Counted from the stretch's first letter, positions 29,730 to 42,379 are shown. The stretch is DNA of 64,000 nt from Aquilaria yunnanensis (GCA_039654915.1 CM077594.1:10196001-10260000), one strand, 5' to 3'. Made by a program: numbers and translations. Notes: generated from the sequence alone by a model not told the origin.

Positions 29730-32340
29730 TATACCAAAAAGCAAAAGGTCATTTTAGGAAAATATTGTCCAAGTCTTTGAAATATTTATAAATTTTGTTA
29801 CCTTTTCCCTAAATTTTCCCCCATGAAAATGTCAGTTTTTCAAACTTTTGGGACTTATTTGAAAACTTTTTGAAATTTCGGGTGAGTTGAAAATTTTTGA
29901 AAAATATAGGCCTAGTTTGTTTAAGTTTAATGGGATCAAATTAGCATTTTTTTCTAATTGTTAATAACACGGTCCCAATCTATAAACAATTCACCCATGA
30001 AGTTGATGATATTTATAATCTAAGACAGTTCCCTCTTCCTTATTGTGCAGCCATCCTCATCGAGTCATCATCCATCCTCCTCCATTGCCCCGCCATCATA
30101 GCAGCTTCTAGTTCTAGTTATCCATCACTAAGGCTTGCTCAGTGGCCATAGACCTATCCTATTCCCCTTTGAAGCAGTCAAGCGCACATCACGCTAGGCT
30201 AGTTGGGCTGCAAGGGGTCACCAGGAGGTAAGAAAATTCTTGATTTGGCCAAACAGCTACAGAGGGCCTTACACCGAAGGTCGGCAAATCAAAGGCTGTT
30301 CGAATCTTGCTTAATACTAGGCAGGAGTTGAATGGGTCCTTGATAAGCCTATCGAGTAAAGCCAAGCAAGGTAGAGAGGCCGACCAAGGGAGGCGAGTAG
30401 TGGCTGGGGAGGCTAATCAATGATTACAATGTTAGATGAGGCTCACAAATTGAGCACTCTTTCAAGAAAATTGCAGTAGGAAAGCTAGAGTAGTGCGAGA
30501 TGGAAAAGATAAGAAGGTTGGATCAAACTGTAATAATGCAAAACTTCACAAGTGACTTTAGATCAAACTGGGTCATGTCAAGTTAGCTCAGCGTATCCAG
30601 CTTAACCTAACACAAAAAAAACACGTTAAGTAGGATGAATTAATTTTTCCTGAATAAGCTAATAAAGATTAAAATGAAACTTTTTAAATTAAGTGTGGGG
30701 ACCAAATTATAATTGTTTATAAGATTAAAAACTATATTGCAATTTTGAAGTGATAGTTGGAGATAGTATCGAGTATAAAAATGGTATTATAAAAAATTGA
30801 AAAGGGCTTAAAGTAGTAAATTATCTGAAATAATATACAATAGTAATATACTTAGGGTATATTAATCATAACTTTGCATTTTTTTGTTTGAAAAGAAATG
30901 TGAAATTCTTGTTCTAGCAACTAACACAATATGATTTGGAGAAAATAGAGTAATGCAATGATTTTATCATAGTGGATATAAGTTTTAGGGTAAGCCATGT
31001 TAATTCAAAAGGTATACCGACATTGACATTTTTCATTTAACAGGTAATGACATGAACTTATAAGGAAACAAAATAAGATGTATGATTAATTAATTGCAAA
31101 GACCCCTAAAAGGTAGTCTGATGATTATAAAACCCTTTATAAAATTGGGAACTTGTGCATTGTCTATATTGTAGGTTCGTCTATTGTTACAATATCCTTC
31201 ATGAGGTTTGCTGGCAAATGCCATATACAATGTTATTGTCCACCTTGCTATATCCAATGTATAGGCAAAATGTGCGGGTTTTGAAGTGTGTGGAGAGAAA
31301 TAATATAATTGAGAAACATTTGGAGACTTTTTTGTAATTAACTGCTTCACAAAACTAAAAGAACTAGAAAATGATAATAACATACACAATTTTTAACACT
31401 TCAAAGTAAAAATATTGTGTTATATGGGTAGTGGTTAAAAGTGAAAAATTAATGCTACCATGAAAGTCATATGTTGTAACATGCACATCTAATTTGTTTT
31501 ATCATAACTTATGATATATTCCCACAGCCTCAAGCCAGTTGGGCTAAGGTTTAGAGGCAGTTAATGAAGATTAGGGATATGCCTTCGTCAATTTCTTCTT
31601 AAATGTCATATACAATAGTTTGATGATTTTTAAGAATTCTTAAAAAATAGACATTCTATTTCTCATACATATATGTATAGACACACTCAACCTTATATAT
31701 TTATAAAGATGTTTCTAAAAAAAATAAAATAAAAACTCATGATGTGTCAGGCAGCAACTGCAAGATCAATGTGTTTCAGAGAGTCACGCACGAAATGCAT
31801 TCTCCCAGAGTGAAAATAAAATGCGTAGCTAATAAGGGAGCGCGTATATCTGACGACGCCATCTTGAGACGACGCCATCTTTTCTGTTGTTTTCTCTCTC
31901 CCAATGTTTAAAAAAAAAAAAAAAAGGTTTTTCTTCTGGCAGCAAGTGCAATGAACGGAGTTGCTGAATTCTGATAAATAGTCTGTAATAGGTAAGTTCA
32001 CTACCAGTACAGTACCTGCGAAAAAGTTTGAGAAGATTTTTTGTGTCAGAAACCACGGCCGTTAAAACCGGGGAATAACATTTCGATGTAAGAGATATGA
32101 GCCGTTCACAGTTCATAATCCCAAGAAAACCACAATTAGAAGCCGGAGGCTTCACTTGTTTAAACCTTGGACAGAACATTAATCATTCGTAACTCCTTTT
32201 GTCCTTCGAGACCTGCAGGCGGGAAGCATTGTCATATATTTAGCGGTCTGCAATTTCATATTTTAAAAGTCATTTTTAATGTTACTGGTACAAGTTGGAT
32301 AAAATGCTTTGTTAGTCTTAAAAACATATAATTACTATGC
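29730..32340. other. Intergenic, mixed composition
   Basis: No gene is recognised. The part 30050-30480 is less AT-rich and may be an old retroelement fragment, but no domain was identified. The part 31740-32230 is also GC-richer and is listed separately. Confidence 0.35.
31829..32179 (-). CDS. Unrecognised open frame in a GC-richer island
   Basis: A 116-codon frame starting with ATG lies in sequence less AT-rich than its surroundings. It contains no domain I recognise. The minus-strand phrase TTTTTCGCAG|GTACTGTACT inside it could be a splice donor, so the frame may be one exon or a transcribed non-coding sequence. A T-run of about 16 bases interrupts it near 31910-31926. It is listed only because composition differs from the flanks; it may be chance. 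Confidence 0.18.
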   Translation of the reverse strand: MFCPRFKQVKPPASNCGFLGIMNCERLISLTSKCYSPVLTAVVSDTKNLLKLFRRYCTGSELTYYRLFIRIQQLRSLHLLPEEKPFFFFFKHWERENNRKDGVVSRWRRQIYALPY

Positions 32341-32813
32341 GAATTGGTCCATAATCTTTAATTTATTTTATATTGGTCTCAAACCTTTAAATTTTATTGT
32401 ATGGACATCTAAGTATGATGGTCCGTGCCAAACGTGAGTTGTTATGGACCATAAATCAGTCTATTGGATCTCTGAATCACATAGGTCCCATGTCAATCAA
32501 CGGTCTTCAATGACTCATAGTCATTATAAACCGTCATACTATCAAAGTTATTGTTATACATTAGTTCATAGTCCTGCAAAATTATGGGCTCAAAATTTTA
32601 AATTTTATTTAGATTTTTCAGTAACCATCTTCTGCTATATTCAAACTATGTCATTTTTTCACATTTAAAATACTATTTAATATATTGGTTTCTTCTATAT
32701 GTAAATCAGATTTATAAGCTAACTCAATCTCTTCATGAGTCTAGTGACCAATATACAACACTTTATAAATGTTTTGAACCAATATGTGATGAAACAAATG
32801 TTTATGACCAATT

Positions 32814-32816
<3 letters not shown>
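32341..32816. mobile_element. MITE-like element
   Basis: The left end GAATTGGTCCATAATCTTTA and right end AAATGTTTATGACCAATTTA are imperfect inverted repeats extending about 45 bp (TATTGGTCTCAAACC and GAACCAATATG). The interior is AT-rich and non-coding. A (TAA)n tract abuts the right end. Confidence 0.5.

Positions 32817-32850
<34 letters not shown>
32815..32850. repeat. (TAA)n microsatellite
   Basis: About 12 uninterrupted trinucleotide units. Confidence 0.95.
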
Positions 32851-33199
32851 GGTTTGGTGCCAATAGTGCAATTTAGGGGTATAAGTTTAAGAGGAAGAGA
32901 ATGAAGACATGGAAATATCAATTTAAACTTCAATTACATATAAACTTGAATCCTAATTTTTTAATTATAGACAACTCTAATATACCTATAAGTTACGATT
33001 AAACTTCAATTACATATATTTTTTTTAAAACAAATTGATAATCAATAAAGAGTATAGGACTCCAATCGAAGTGATGATGGACACTACAAAAATACTGACC
33101 TCCCTTGTGCTCCATGAAGTATTTAACATACTTTTTACAGTTCGCAAGACTATTTTCATACGGCATTTTTTAGAATTTGATGGATGATTAATTATATTT

Positions 33200-33821
33200 G
33201 GTAGAAATATCAAATTTACCACTAACGTTTTGGGTTGGAAGCGGATATGGCACTATAATTTTTTTTTTTTTAGCCCAATCTCGCACTAATGTTTTAAAAT
33301 GGGTCAGATATGCCATTAAAGTTTCAAATTAAAAGTGAGTATACCACTGACCATTAAAATACTAATGGAAATGTTAAAAACCTAACAAATAATTAAAAAA
33401 ATAATAAGTTTTGAAATCTTTGGGTGATAATGTAAGTTTTAATAAATTTTAAAGACTTTTTATAATTATTTTTTTTTCTGTCTTTCGAATGCCAGTGAGG
33501 AGATTAAACAATAGAAACAGAGGAAGAGTGGGAATGGAGCTGAGGTGATGGTGACAAAGACAGCAATAAAGCTGAAGCACTGATGGTGAAGATCAAATCA
33601 TCTTTTAGCAAAAATCTCAGAGATCATGATATTTTTTTAAAAATGCATAATAATCATAAGATTTCAAAATCTGTCATTTTTATCATTTTTCGTTATTTTC
33701 TAATTGACAGTGACATATTTGTCCCATTTTAAAACATCAGTGGGAGATTGGACAAAAAAACTATAGTGGCATATTTGCTCAATACCTAAAACATTAGTGG
33801 CAAATTTGATATTTCCACCCC
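33200..33821. mobile_element. Long-TIR MITE with a perfect 8-bp target duplication
   Basis: The left terminus GGTAGAAATATCAAATTTAC and the right terminus CAAATTTGATATTTCCACCC are inverted, with the similarity continuing inward through CACTAACGTTTT / AAAACATTAGTG and CACTATAATTT / AACTATAGTGGC. TTATATTT flanks both sides (33192-33199 and 33822-33829). The centre (33483-33600) is a purine-rich, less AT-rich stretch that may be a captured fragment. Confidence 0.75.
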
Positions 33822-33977
33822 TTATATTTAGTATAAACGTGCATACCCACGAGAACATAAAAGAATATGAGGCAGAAAATATAAAAATGCATTATTTTTA
33901 TTGATAACATACATTATTTTATTCGTTGTGAAAAATAATCTATTACAGTATTAACCTGAGAATATTTCTAAGTAAAT

Positions 33978-34136
33978 ATGACTCTGTTTGGTGTTAGTAT
34001 TAGCGATTGGTGTTAGAATTTCAAAAAATCTATTTAAATGTAATTTTTAGCTTATAGTTTCAGCGTTTTTATCTTAATTGTTAAATAAATTATTTAAAGC
34101 TTTAACACAAATTACAAAATTGTTCCAAACAGGGTA
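33978..34136. mobile_element. Short MITE-like element
   Basis: CTGTTTGGTGTTAG at the left and TTCCAAACAGGG at the right are inverted ends of about 10 bp around a short AT-rich interior. No clear duplication was found. Confidence 0.35.
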
Positions 34137-34560
34137 TATCTTTAGGAACTAAGACGAGTCTGTATGTACCATTATACTCTATAGGATAATCAAATTACCT
34201 ATCGCACATTTATATTATAGATAAAATTTATTTTTACGTTCACTTTTCTTGAAAATTGCTCCATACCAAAATAAGTTGTAATTTGACAAACTCACTTAGA
34301 AAATTTGACAAACTCACTTAGAAAAGTGACCAAAAAACAAAATCACATTTACTTTACATTAAGAATTGTCATAAAAATAAAATAAAAAGGGAGAAAAAGT
34401 GTAGAAGCCATGAAGGATTGTGGGGCCCAACAGGTAATGAAGGAAAGAGGGAGGGAGGGAGGGAGAGAGAGAAGACTTCAGCATCAAGACAGAGAAGCAG
34501 AGAGTAAAAGCCAGCTAGCAATGAAGAAGGATGCTCACCTACCATAAACACCCCCAATCA
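34137..34560. other. Upstream region of the GATA gene
   Basis: The first 250 bases are AT-rich. From 34390 the sequence becomes purine-rich and then pyrimidine-rich, as often seen around plant transcription starts. No TATA box could be fixed with confidence. Confidence 0.35.
34449..34463 (+). promoter_or_regulatory. G-quadruplex motif upstream of the GATA gene
   Basis: GGGAGGGAGGGAGGG has four G3 runs with single-base loops, the most stable class of G4 motif. It is followed by a GA repeat and lies on the same strand as the GATA gene, about 1.17 kb before its start codon and roughly 100-200 bases before the pyrimidine-rich leader. Confidence 0.55.
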
Positions 34561-34650
34561 CTCCTTTTTAGCCTCTGTTTCCCTCCCTCTCCCCCCTTTC
34601 ATTTCTAAACCTCCATCCTCTCTCCCTCTTCTGCCCTCACACTCACCCAG

Positions 34651-35614
34651 GTAATTGTTGCTCTCTCTTACTACTGCTGCTCCATTTTTCTTCCAAATTA
34701 CCTCTTTTTCCCTCTTCCCTCTGGGAAATTTGGCTCTGTTTTGGAAGAAGGAAAAGAAAAAGCCATGTTCTTGACTCTTTTTGAGATTGGTTTCTAAGAA
34801 AACTGAAAGAATTTTCAATTTTGAGAAAATGGGAACAGAATTTTCTCAATTGGGTTTACTCTTCAATTTGAAAGTTTTAGTTGTTGAAGTAAAATCAGGT
34901 TCTGTCGGCAGAGCAGCAAGCCATGTTCTTGCCCCTTTGTTTGGTTCCTTTGGAAAACTGAGTTCAATTTTTAGAATAGAAACTGGTTTTGTTTCAATCG
35001 GACGTGTAATGTAATTGCTCACAATTCCGTTCGTTCAATTTTCTTGTGCAGGTTCCTTTCTTCTACAAGTCAGAACTTTCCCAGATTCTGATTCTCTTCC
35101 CCACAGCTCTAGCCCAATTCCTCTTCTCAAAAAGTACACAAGGTGCTTTTCCCAAGCTGTAGAATTTAGAATACGTACTTTTTCTCTTCAATTTTTTTTT
35201 TGTTTTTGTTATTTTTTGAAAAATTTTGAAAATTTTAATCGTAATCCCTTCTATGCAAGGGATGGACCAAAATTTGGACCACCTTCCACTAACTTACGCC
35301 ATGTGTTGGTTGCACTTAACTCACCTTCCATTTATTTTTTTTCCCTCCCAAAAAGATCAAAACTTCAGAAAAGTTCTTTTGGATTTTCCCAAATTCCAAG
35401 AAAGGGAAAAGAACCCATTTTTGACGTGTAAAATAGAAAAGTTGTATACAACTACTTGCTAAAATACGCTACGCGGCTCACTGCGCCAGCTGGCTCAAAT
35501 CATTCGCCCCTTTAGCCGCCGCTTACTTTTCATTGTGGGCGCCTAACGTTAAATAATCTTCCTGCTTCTAATTCACTCCCATTAATCTCTTTTCCCTCTC
35601 TGAATTTCTTCCAG
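34651..35614 (+). other. Possible 5'-UTR intron of the GATA gene
   Basis: CACCCAG|GTAATTG gives a donor at 34651 and TTTCTTCCAG|ACTTC an acceptor ending at 35614, nine bases before the ATG. T-rich stretches near 35190-35240 fit intron sequence. An alternative acceptor is TTGTGCAG at 35051, which would leave a long second leader exon. cDNA is needed to choose. Confidence 0.35.
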
Positions 35615-35622
35615 ACTTCAAC

Positions 35623-37085
35623 ATGATGATCGGGCCGAACTTCGCCGACGAGATGGACTGTGGCAGCTTCTTTGACCACATCGACGACCTTCTCGATTTC
35701 CCGACCGAAGATGTCGACACAGGTCTGTCCGCTTCCGACTCCGCCGCGTTTCCCAGCATTTGGAGCTCTCAGAACGAGTCATTGCCCGGCACCGACTCGG
35801 TCTTCTCGGGTGGCAACAGCGCTTCTGACCTCTCCGCCGAACTCTCTGTTCCGGTAAGCTTTTGCTGGCGTACCCGTCACTGATTTTTACTTGAATTAAT
35901 AGTTTTTTACTGGGTTTTGCGTTTTTCAATTCAAATCAAACCCGCGGCGGAAGAGTCATTGTCAATGGACACGCTACGTGTAAATTATTATTATTTTTTT
36001 TGTAATTTAGCGGAGCGAGGGTAATTTTGTAATTTGGTAGGCATTGATTGTCGGCGAAATGGATGGAATAATCCAGTGCGATTATTATGGGAGTCACGTG
36101 ATTATCCATGTGATTCGTTATCTAAAGGTTGAATATTTTATTATCAAATAAGCACAAACAGGAAGCAGCTAGCTTCTGATGCAAGCAAACATCCTTTTTC
36201 AAAAACCTTTTTTCAATTACTACTATTAGTGTGGGAAATTTTATTGAATGATGAAAAAAATTCTGAATGTGATTTGAATTTCCATTTTGGCTGTTGCAGT
36301 ATGAAGATATTGTTCAGTTGGAATGGCTCTCAAACTTTGTTGAGGATTCTTTCTCTGGAGGAAGCCTCACAATCAACAAGCAAGAGTCCCCTTCAGCCAT
36401 TGGCAAGGACTCTTCATCCCACCACCAATTCCAGACCTCCAGCCCGGTTTCCGTCCTAGAAAGCAGCAGCTCCTGCTCCGGGGACAAGACCGTGCCCCAC
36501 AGCCCGGAGGCAGCAGCTCTTGGGAGGTGTGGCCGTGCGCGCAGCAAGCGTCCACGGCCCCCTACATTCCAGCCCCGCCCTGCCATTCAGCTCATCTCCC
36601 CCACTTCCTCAGTCAATGAGAATGAATCTCCGAACCCTGTGATCGTCCCCAAGGTTCTTTCAGATTCTGAAAATTATGCTGAATCCAGGCTGTTGATCAA
36701 GATTCCAAAGCATGCCAATCCGGAGCACAAGAAGAAAAAGAAGATCAAGTTTTCTGCACCGTCTGCTCCCCCCACAGAGAGCAATCCAGGGCAGGCGGTC
36801 AGGAAATGTATGCATTGTGAAATCACCAAGACTCCGCAGTGGAGAGCCGGGCCAATGGGGCCTAAAACCCTGTGCAATGCCTGCGGGGTTCGCTACAAGT
36901 CTGGCAGGCTCTTCCCTGAGTACCGCCCTGCGGCAAGTCCAACATTTGTCCCCTCTTTGCACTCGAATTCCCATAAGAAGGTGATCGAGATGAGAAACAA
37001 GCCCGTGTTTCCATCTGGAATGATGGTTGCGAATTCACCTGAACTCATCCCGAACAACAGCAATCCGGCGCTGGATTACATGTGA
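35623..37085 (+). CDS. GATA transcription factor, subfamily A type
   Basis: There are two exons, 35623-35853 and 36300-37085, with a phase-0 GT-AG intron (CCG|GTAAGC ... TTGCAG|TATG), giving 338 residues. Near the carboxyl end is one class IV GATA finger, C-x2-C-x18-C-x2-C: CMHCEITKTPQWRAGPMGPK, then LCNACGVRYKSGRL, which binds WGATAR DNA in the nucleus. Upstream are an acidic amino end (DHIDDLLDFPTEDVD), the EWLSNFVEDSFSGGS motif typical of the GATA5/6/12-like group, and a basic KKKKKIKF stretch. Residues after the finger include LFPEYRPAASPTFVPSLHSN, also typical. Length and exon count match this subfamily. The second ATG three bases later is equally possible. Related factors act in light and growth responses, but no specific role can be read from the sequence. 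Confidence 0.93.
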
Positions 37086-38980
37086 GGGAGGGGGAGCAAG
37101 GAGAACAGCTTGTTCCTGATGAAAAAGGGATCAACTAAAAGTCCGCGCTTTTGCTGCTTGCTTATGGTTATTTAATTTCTTTGTTCATTGCAATTTTGTA
37201 CAGAGGTTGGAATGGGGGAATAGGAGCATTAGATGATTAAACTGTTTAGCTAGAAGCGAGCCGGTTGTAAGAGGGTAGAAAAAATGGAGTTCAAGTATTA
37301 GAGCCTCAGTAGTTAAGTTTAGTGACTTATAGGTCCTTAATTAGGTCAGTTTTAGTTTTGGGGAGTCTTTTGTTTCTCTTTTGCTTCAATTCTTTCTTCT
37401 TCCTCATCCCCTTGAAGGGAATTCTTTTTGTAGTTCACATGTTTGTTGAAAAAACTTCTCAGATGAGTATTGCAGCTTCACAACTCGCCATTTATCAAAT
37501 CCACAACCTCCTGATGAAGTAAATTAGGTGTTGATTTTTCTATTCTACACTCACCTCTATCGAACCCTTGATCGGCTTCCGACTGTCTTCGCAAATTCGC
37601 GCCACTGATTAATAGAGATCATTTGTTGATGAACTTGATCAAGGGGTTGACGTACGTCGAGTACAGTTTCAATTGGGCCTACAAGTTTAGCGAGATGACA
37701 AGTGAGCCGTTGGGCCAGGCTTGGGGGGCACCATTACCGACTGTGGTTGATATTTTGTCCAACATCAATCAAATAATATAATGCTTCGGTGGAAATTAAG
37801 TTCGATGCAGCTACCAAGAAAATAGAGGCCTTGTGCTTTAAGTTATGATTTGGTAGCAAAGAGGTTGGCTAATCATAATCATGCCTAATAAGATTGTTAG
37901 TGAAGCATTTGGGACAAGTCTTATTCCTATTCCTACTCAGACTCAATACTCACTAACCAACCGAAAAGTCTTCTCTCTTTTTTTCTTCTTTTTTCCAGAT
38001 AAACAAACGTACATACAGTTCTTATATATACATATATATGTGTGAGGTTTTAGTTTTACTTGTAAGGGAAAAATAAAATTGGGAAACGTAACGTTTGAAA
38101 ACAATCTCATTCTGGGGGCAGAAGTAATGATAAATAGTAGCAGGACATAGCCCAGAATAACAACAATGATGGCAGTTGCTGTCATGATTCTAAAGTTGAT
38201 TGGACTTTTAATCATATGGTATTATATTTGGAGGGCATGTTTTAAGAAATGTTTCATTTGTAACAACTCTAACAATGACACTGAAAGGACAAAATTTTCT
38301 CCCTCATTACTCAAACAGTAAAATACTAGTTCACAAAATTTTGAGACAATTTGACAATATATTTTTTATTAAAAAAATATGTGATGGTCTATAAATTTAA
38401 GTGTTTGAGTTAGTTGTCCTGGAAAAATAAAATTGTTTGCAGGTAGAACTAACACAATAGGTGGATGGTTTTTATGAACCCAAGGAAAGGAAGCTAAAAC
38501 AAATCGGATAAGATTAAGCCTAATACACGTAACGCACCTTTAGTTTAGAGTAGAACTGTACTTAATGAGGGGAGGAGCTCCAGCTATTTTAGTTGGATCT
38601 CTGCCTCTGAGGCAGGTTAGGTAAGTATATTTGCAAAAGTGAATTAGATGAAGATTAGGTATTCAAAAATAAATCAATGAACATAGCCGTTAAATGAATA
38701 AAATTTGAAGAAAAGGACGAGTTTAAAGTTAAAGCTGTGGAAGGAGGAGAGGACCTGTAGAAATTGTTTAGGCACCAACTTACATTAAGTTCAGATTTTG
38801 GGTCGCTCTTTTTAGGTTTCATCTATGGTGCATCTAACATTTGAGGTTTACCCTGAAATGAGTCAGTTCTCATGTAACCATAGTAATTGATATTTGAAAC
38901 CGTATTGTGTGAGTCTGGCGCATTGAGTGCGTTAGGACACACAGATTAGTGATTATATATCTATATATTGTTTACATAAC
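37086..38980. other. GATA 3' region and intergenic DNA
   Basis: The first ~450 bases are T-rich and probably hold the 3' UTR. No other gene was recognised. A patch at 37560-37740 is less AT-rich, with a TGACGTACGTCGAG palindromic phrase, and is unexplained. Confidence 0.4.
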
Positions 38981-38984
38981 TAGA

Positions 38985-39070
38985 CAAAAGCAGTAGTAAG
39001 TATAGTTGGCACGAAGAGCGTGTAATGGTGAGTTATGTGATGAATTCGATTCACCATTCCCACATTTTCC
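38985..39070 (+). mobile_element. SINE-like fragment
   Basis: AATTCGATTCACC is a good polymerase III B box and AGTTGGCACGAAGAGCG a loose A box about 40 bases upstream. A long T-rich tract follows. Confidence 0.3.
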
Positions 39071-39359
39071 CGTCTCTTCTTTCTTTACCCAGTTTTTTTT
39101 AAAAATCTTTGTTTCATTTTTTTAATTGTTCCCATTTTTAAAATTTTATTTTTCTAGTTTTTTTCCTTTTCTTTTTAATTTTATGTATCATTCTCTTCTC
39201 TTTCATATTTCATCTTTATCTAGTTTTTTACCTTAATTTTTATTCAATTTACTAGCAGCTATTTGTTTTTATTTTTTTATCAATTCATACTTGTTTTTTG
39301 TTCTTTTATTGCTAGCTATTTGTTCATATACGCATTGTTATTCATTCTTTTCATTTACA

Positions 39360-40560
39360 AATCAACAAAATTTGTGCAAACAACTACTTCAAAAAACATA
39401 CGCATAGTTTGAAAAGAACATATGCATAAGAAAAAGATATGCAAGTGAAGAAAGGAACATATGAAAGTAAAGAAAATAACATGTGCATGTGAAGAAAAGA
39501 ACAAACATGTTAAGAAATATTTATTCAAAACAAATTTACATGTATACGTGCATAGAACACTCATTTATAAATGAACATATGAGTAAAAAGAAATAAACAT
39601 ATGAAGATAAAGCAAAGAACATATACGTAGTAACATAAATTATAGTGAATAGAACAAACACATATGTATAAAAGAGCATGTATATATAAACAAAAGAACA
39701 TATACCTTCAAGGAAAACAAGGCATACCTTTAGAAACATATATATATAACGAATATCAAAACACCTATGTATAGGGGAACATTTGCATTTAAATAAAAGA
39801 ACATGTGCATGTAAAAAAAAGAACATATATCTACACATTATGAATGTACACATGTACAAATTAACATATACATATAAAGGAAAGAACATGTATATGTAAA
39901 GGAAAAAACACATACATTCAGAAATATATATTCATAACAAATTTGCATGTATATACGCATATGTATAAAAGAATATATATATAGAGTGAAAAGAACATAG
40001 TAAAATAAAGCAAGGAACATAAACGTAGCTACATAAACTATAGAGAAAGGAACATACATATATATATAAAAGAACATATTCATATAAAGAAAAAAAATAT
40101 GCCTAGAAAGAAAATAACATATACATTCAGAAACATATACACAAAACAAATATTAAAATACACATGTACAAAGGAACATATGCACTTAAAGAAAAAATAT
40201 ATGAATATATAGAAAAGAACATATACGTTCAGATATATCTATACAGACAAAATATCAAAATACATTATGAACATACATACACATATAAACGAACATATAT
40301 ACATGTAAAGAACAGAACATAAATAAAAGAAAAAAGACAACAAAAGTTAAGTAGAAAATAAAAACAAAAATAACGTGAAAAAATGAAATAAAGGAGAAAC
40401 ATAAATAACAAGGAAAAAGATTGAAAAATATAAGAAAAGCAACAAAAAAGTGAAAAAGAAAACAAAAACAAAGACTGAAGAAGCAAAAACTTGTTAAAAA
40501 AATAGAAACAAAAACCAAAGGCAGCATGCAAAAAAATATCATAAAAACTTGAAGAGATGA
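39360..40560. repeat. Degenerate GAACATAT-rich low-complexity tract
   Basis: Variants of AAAGAACATATACAT recur every 20-40 bases over about 900 bp, with purine-rich A/G linkers. After 40300 the sequence passes into AAACAAAAAGA-type runs. The long phenylalanine-rich minus-strand frames here are products of this composition. Confidence 0.8.
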
Positions 40561-40569
40561 CAAAAATAT

Positions 40570-40690
40570 AAAAAATAAAAAAACATGGAAGCTACAAAGA
40601 CTTGAACCCACACCTGCTAATCTCCTGAGCTTCCCACACAGTAAGTTCATCATTATGCCGAACACAGAAATTACCTGAACACCGCAAAAC
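40570..40690 (-). mobile_element. SINE-like fragment
   Basis: On the minus strand GGGTTCAAGTC (about 40600-40610) is a strong B box. The expected A box about 45 bases upstream is decayed (TCGGCATAATGATG). Confidence 0.3.
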
Positions 40691-40699
40691 TTATATAAG

Positions 40700-42340
40700 T
40701 TTCCTTCTATATCTTGACTTACATATACACTGGACGTTCCTAAGAATTTCGCTTGATATTTTTAGTCTAGTGATGAAGACTTTTGGTTGTTGCTGGAAAA
40801 ATCTGACATTCTTCATTACTTCCGTAATTTGGGCCATTTCTTTCGTGGTCCAATCCATTTATTTCGTTTTCGCATTCAGCCGAAGCATTCTCTATTCTTT
40901 TGACGTCCAGCCCTTTTATTTTGTTCTGTTCTGTTTTTTTTTTTTTCCATTTTTCTTTACTAATATTGCTCTCTTAGGTTCTTTTCCTTTCAATTATCGA
41001 CTCATATATATAACAATGTGTATAAAAGAACACCTAAACACATTAAGGAACACCTAAATATATGTCATTGATCACCTATACGGTCTTTTAGAAAATAACA
41101 TATTTCTTTGACAATTAGATGTCCCATTTAAAGAAATATAGTAAGAACATGAAAAATGAAATAAATAATATGTTTCTTTTAGAATTTACATGATTTTTGA
41201 AAGCTTTGAGATTTTTTATGAAAAATAAGTAAGGAGCATAAAAAATGAATAAAAGGACATATATTCTTTACTTAAACGTTCTCTTAAAAGAAGAATAGCT
41301 CTTGTGAAGCATTTACATGATTTTTTTGTTTTTTATTTTTTTTGGGGGTTGGGGGGAGGGGTAGCATTGGGCTCAAAACAGAGCCCAAAAAGGATGGACT
41401 AAAAAGAAACAGAGCTCAAAATGGAGAAAGGCCTGGCTCATGAAAGAAGAGAAGGGAAAACTCTCGGAAGCTAGTCCTACCGCCTTTCAAATGTTCTACC
41501 AAACGCAGTGCTTTGTCATAATTGAAGACAAATACTATGGTATGTAAACTAAAACTGGAGGGGACGTCTCTGCTGGGCCGGATGTATTATCTCCCCCTCG
41601 CAATTTTTATTTTCCTGAATTTCTCTTTTCATAGTCTAGATTCTACAACTCTTTCGCCATCTTATTTTGAAGGTTTAGATTCTAGATTCTGCAACTCTTT
41701 TGAATCTTTTGGAAAGCTGAAGATCTTTCCATAGTCAAGATTCTGTAACTCTTTTGAATATTTTGGAAAGATGAAGATTTTGACCCCACCCAACAACTTA
41801 CTATCCTAAGATAAAATTTGACCGGGCACAAAGAAGACCAAAGGCTATTCTGTTGGATAATTTTGCGGAGGAAATTGGAGTTCAAGGAGGAAAAATCGTG
41901 AAAGATGAAGATCTTTGGGCCCTCTCAGCCCAGCCCATGAGAGGCAGAGCAGCCGAAAGTACAAATAATAGGGGCCCAAAACGGCCTTGTGGGTTAAAAT
42001 TGATGACTTGTTAGAATGACAGGGGGCTGGAAAAAGAAAATTGATATACTTTTGATTTTTAATTTCCTCTCTAGTTTTGATCGTTTAATTTTTTAGTATT
42101 CAGAACTTCATTTTCATTTTTTTAAAAATTCTATAATCTCATTTACCATGCGATCCAAAAGATGTCATGAAACCATATTTTCTTTTTCAAGAAAATATGG
42201 AACAAATATATTAAAAAAATTGTATATGCATCAGCCCACAGAGTGGCAAAAAGGTATACCCCAATGCTTTTTTTGTGTGGTGTTGGGTCATCCCATAAAT
42301 GTTGGGATAAGAAATATTGTTGAGGTAAGTTGGAAGAAAT
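40700..42340. other. Intergenic with short repeats and a G4 motif
   Basis: No gene is recognised. It includes GGGCTCAAAACAGAGCCC (41369-41386), a perfect hairpin. At 41635-41782 a ~60-bp repeat carries TAGATTCTGCAACTCTTTTG and TTTTGGAAAGATGAAG in three decayed copies. Confidence 0.45.
41344..41371 (+). other. G-quadruplex motif
   Basis: Four G runs (GGGGG, GGGGGG, GGGG, GGG) are separated by loops of 2, 1 and 7 bases. The motif runs directly into the GGGCTC hairpin. Confidence 0.5.
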
Positions 42341-42379
42341 TTAAGAATTCACATTAGTTTCCACGGTAAGTAATTTAAT

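Noticed and set aside
36314..36974. Antisense and alternate-frame ORFs across the GATA exon 2
   Set aside because: Shadows of the real coding frame.
39536..40665. Long phenylalanine/tyrosine-rich minus-strand frames
   Set aside because: They come from the low-complexity GAACATAT and AAACAAAAAG tracts and have no domain; they are not membrane proteins.
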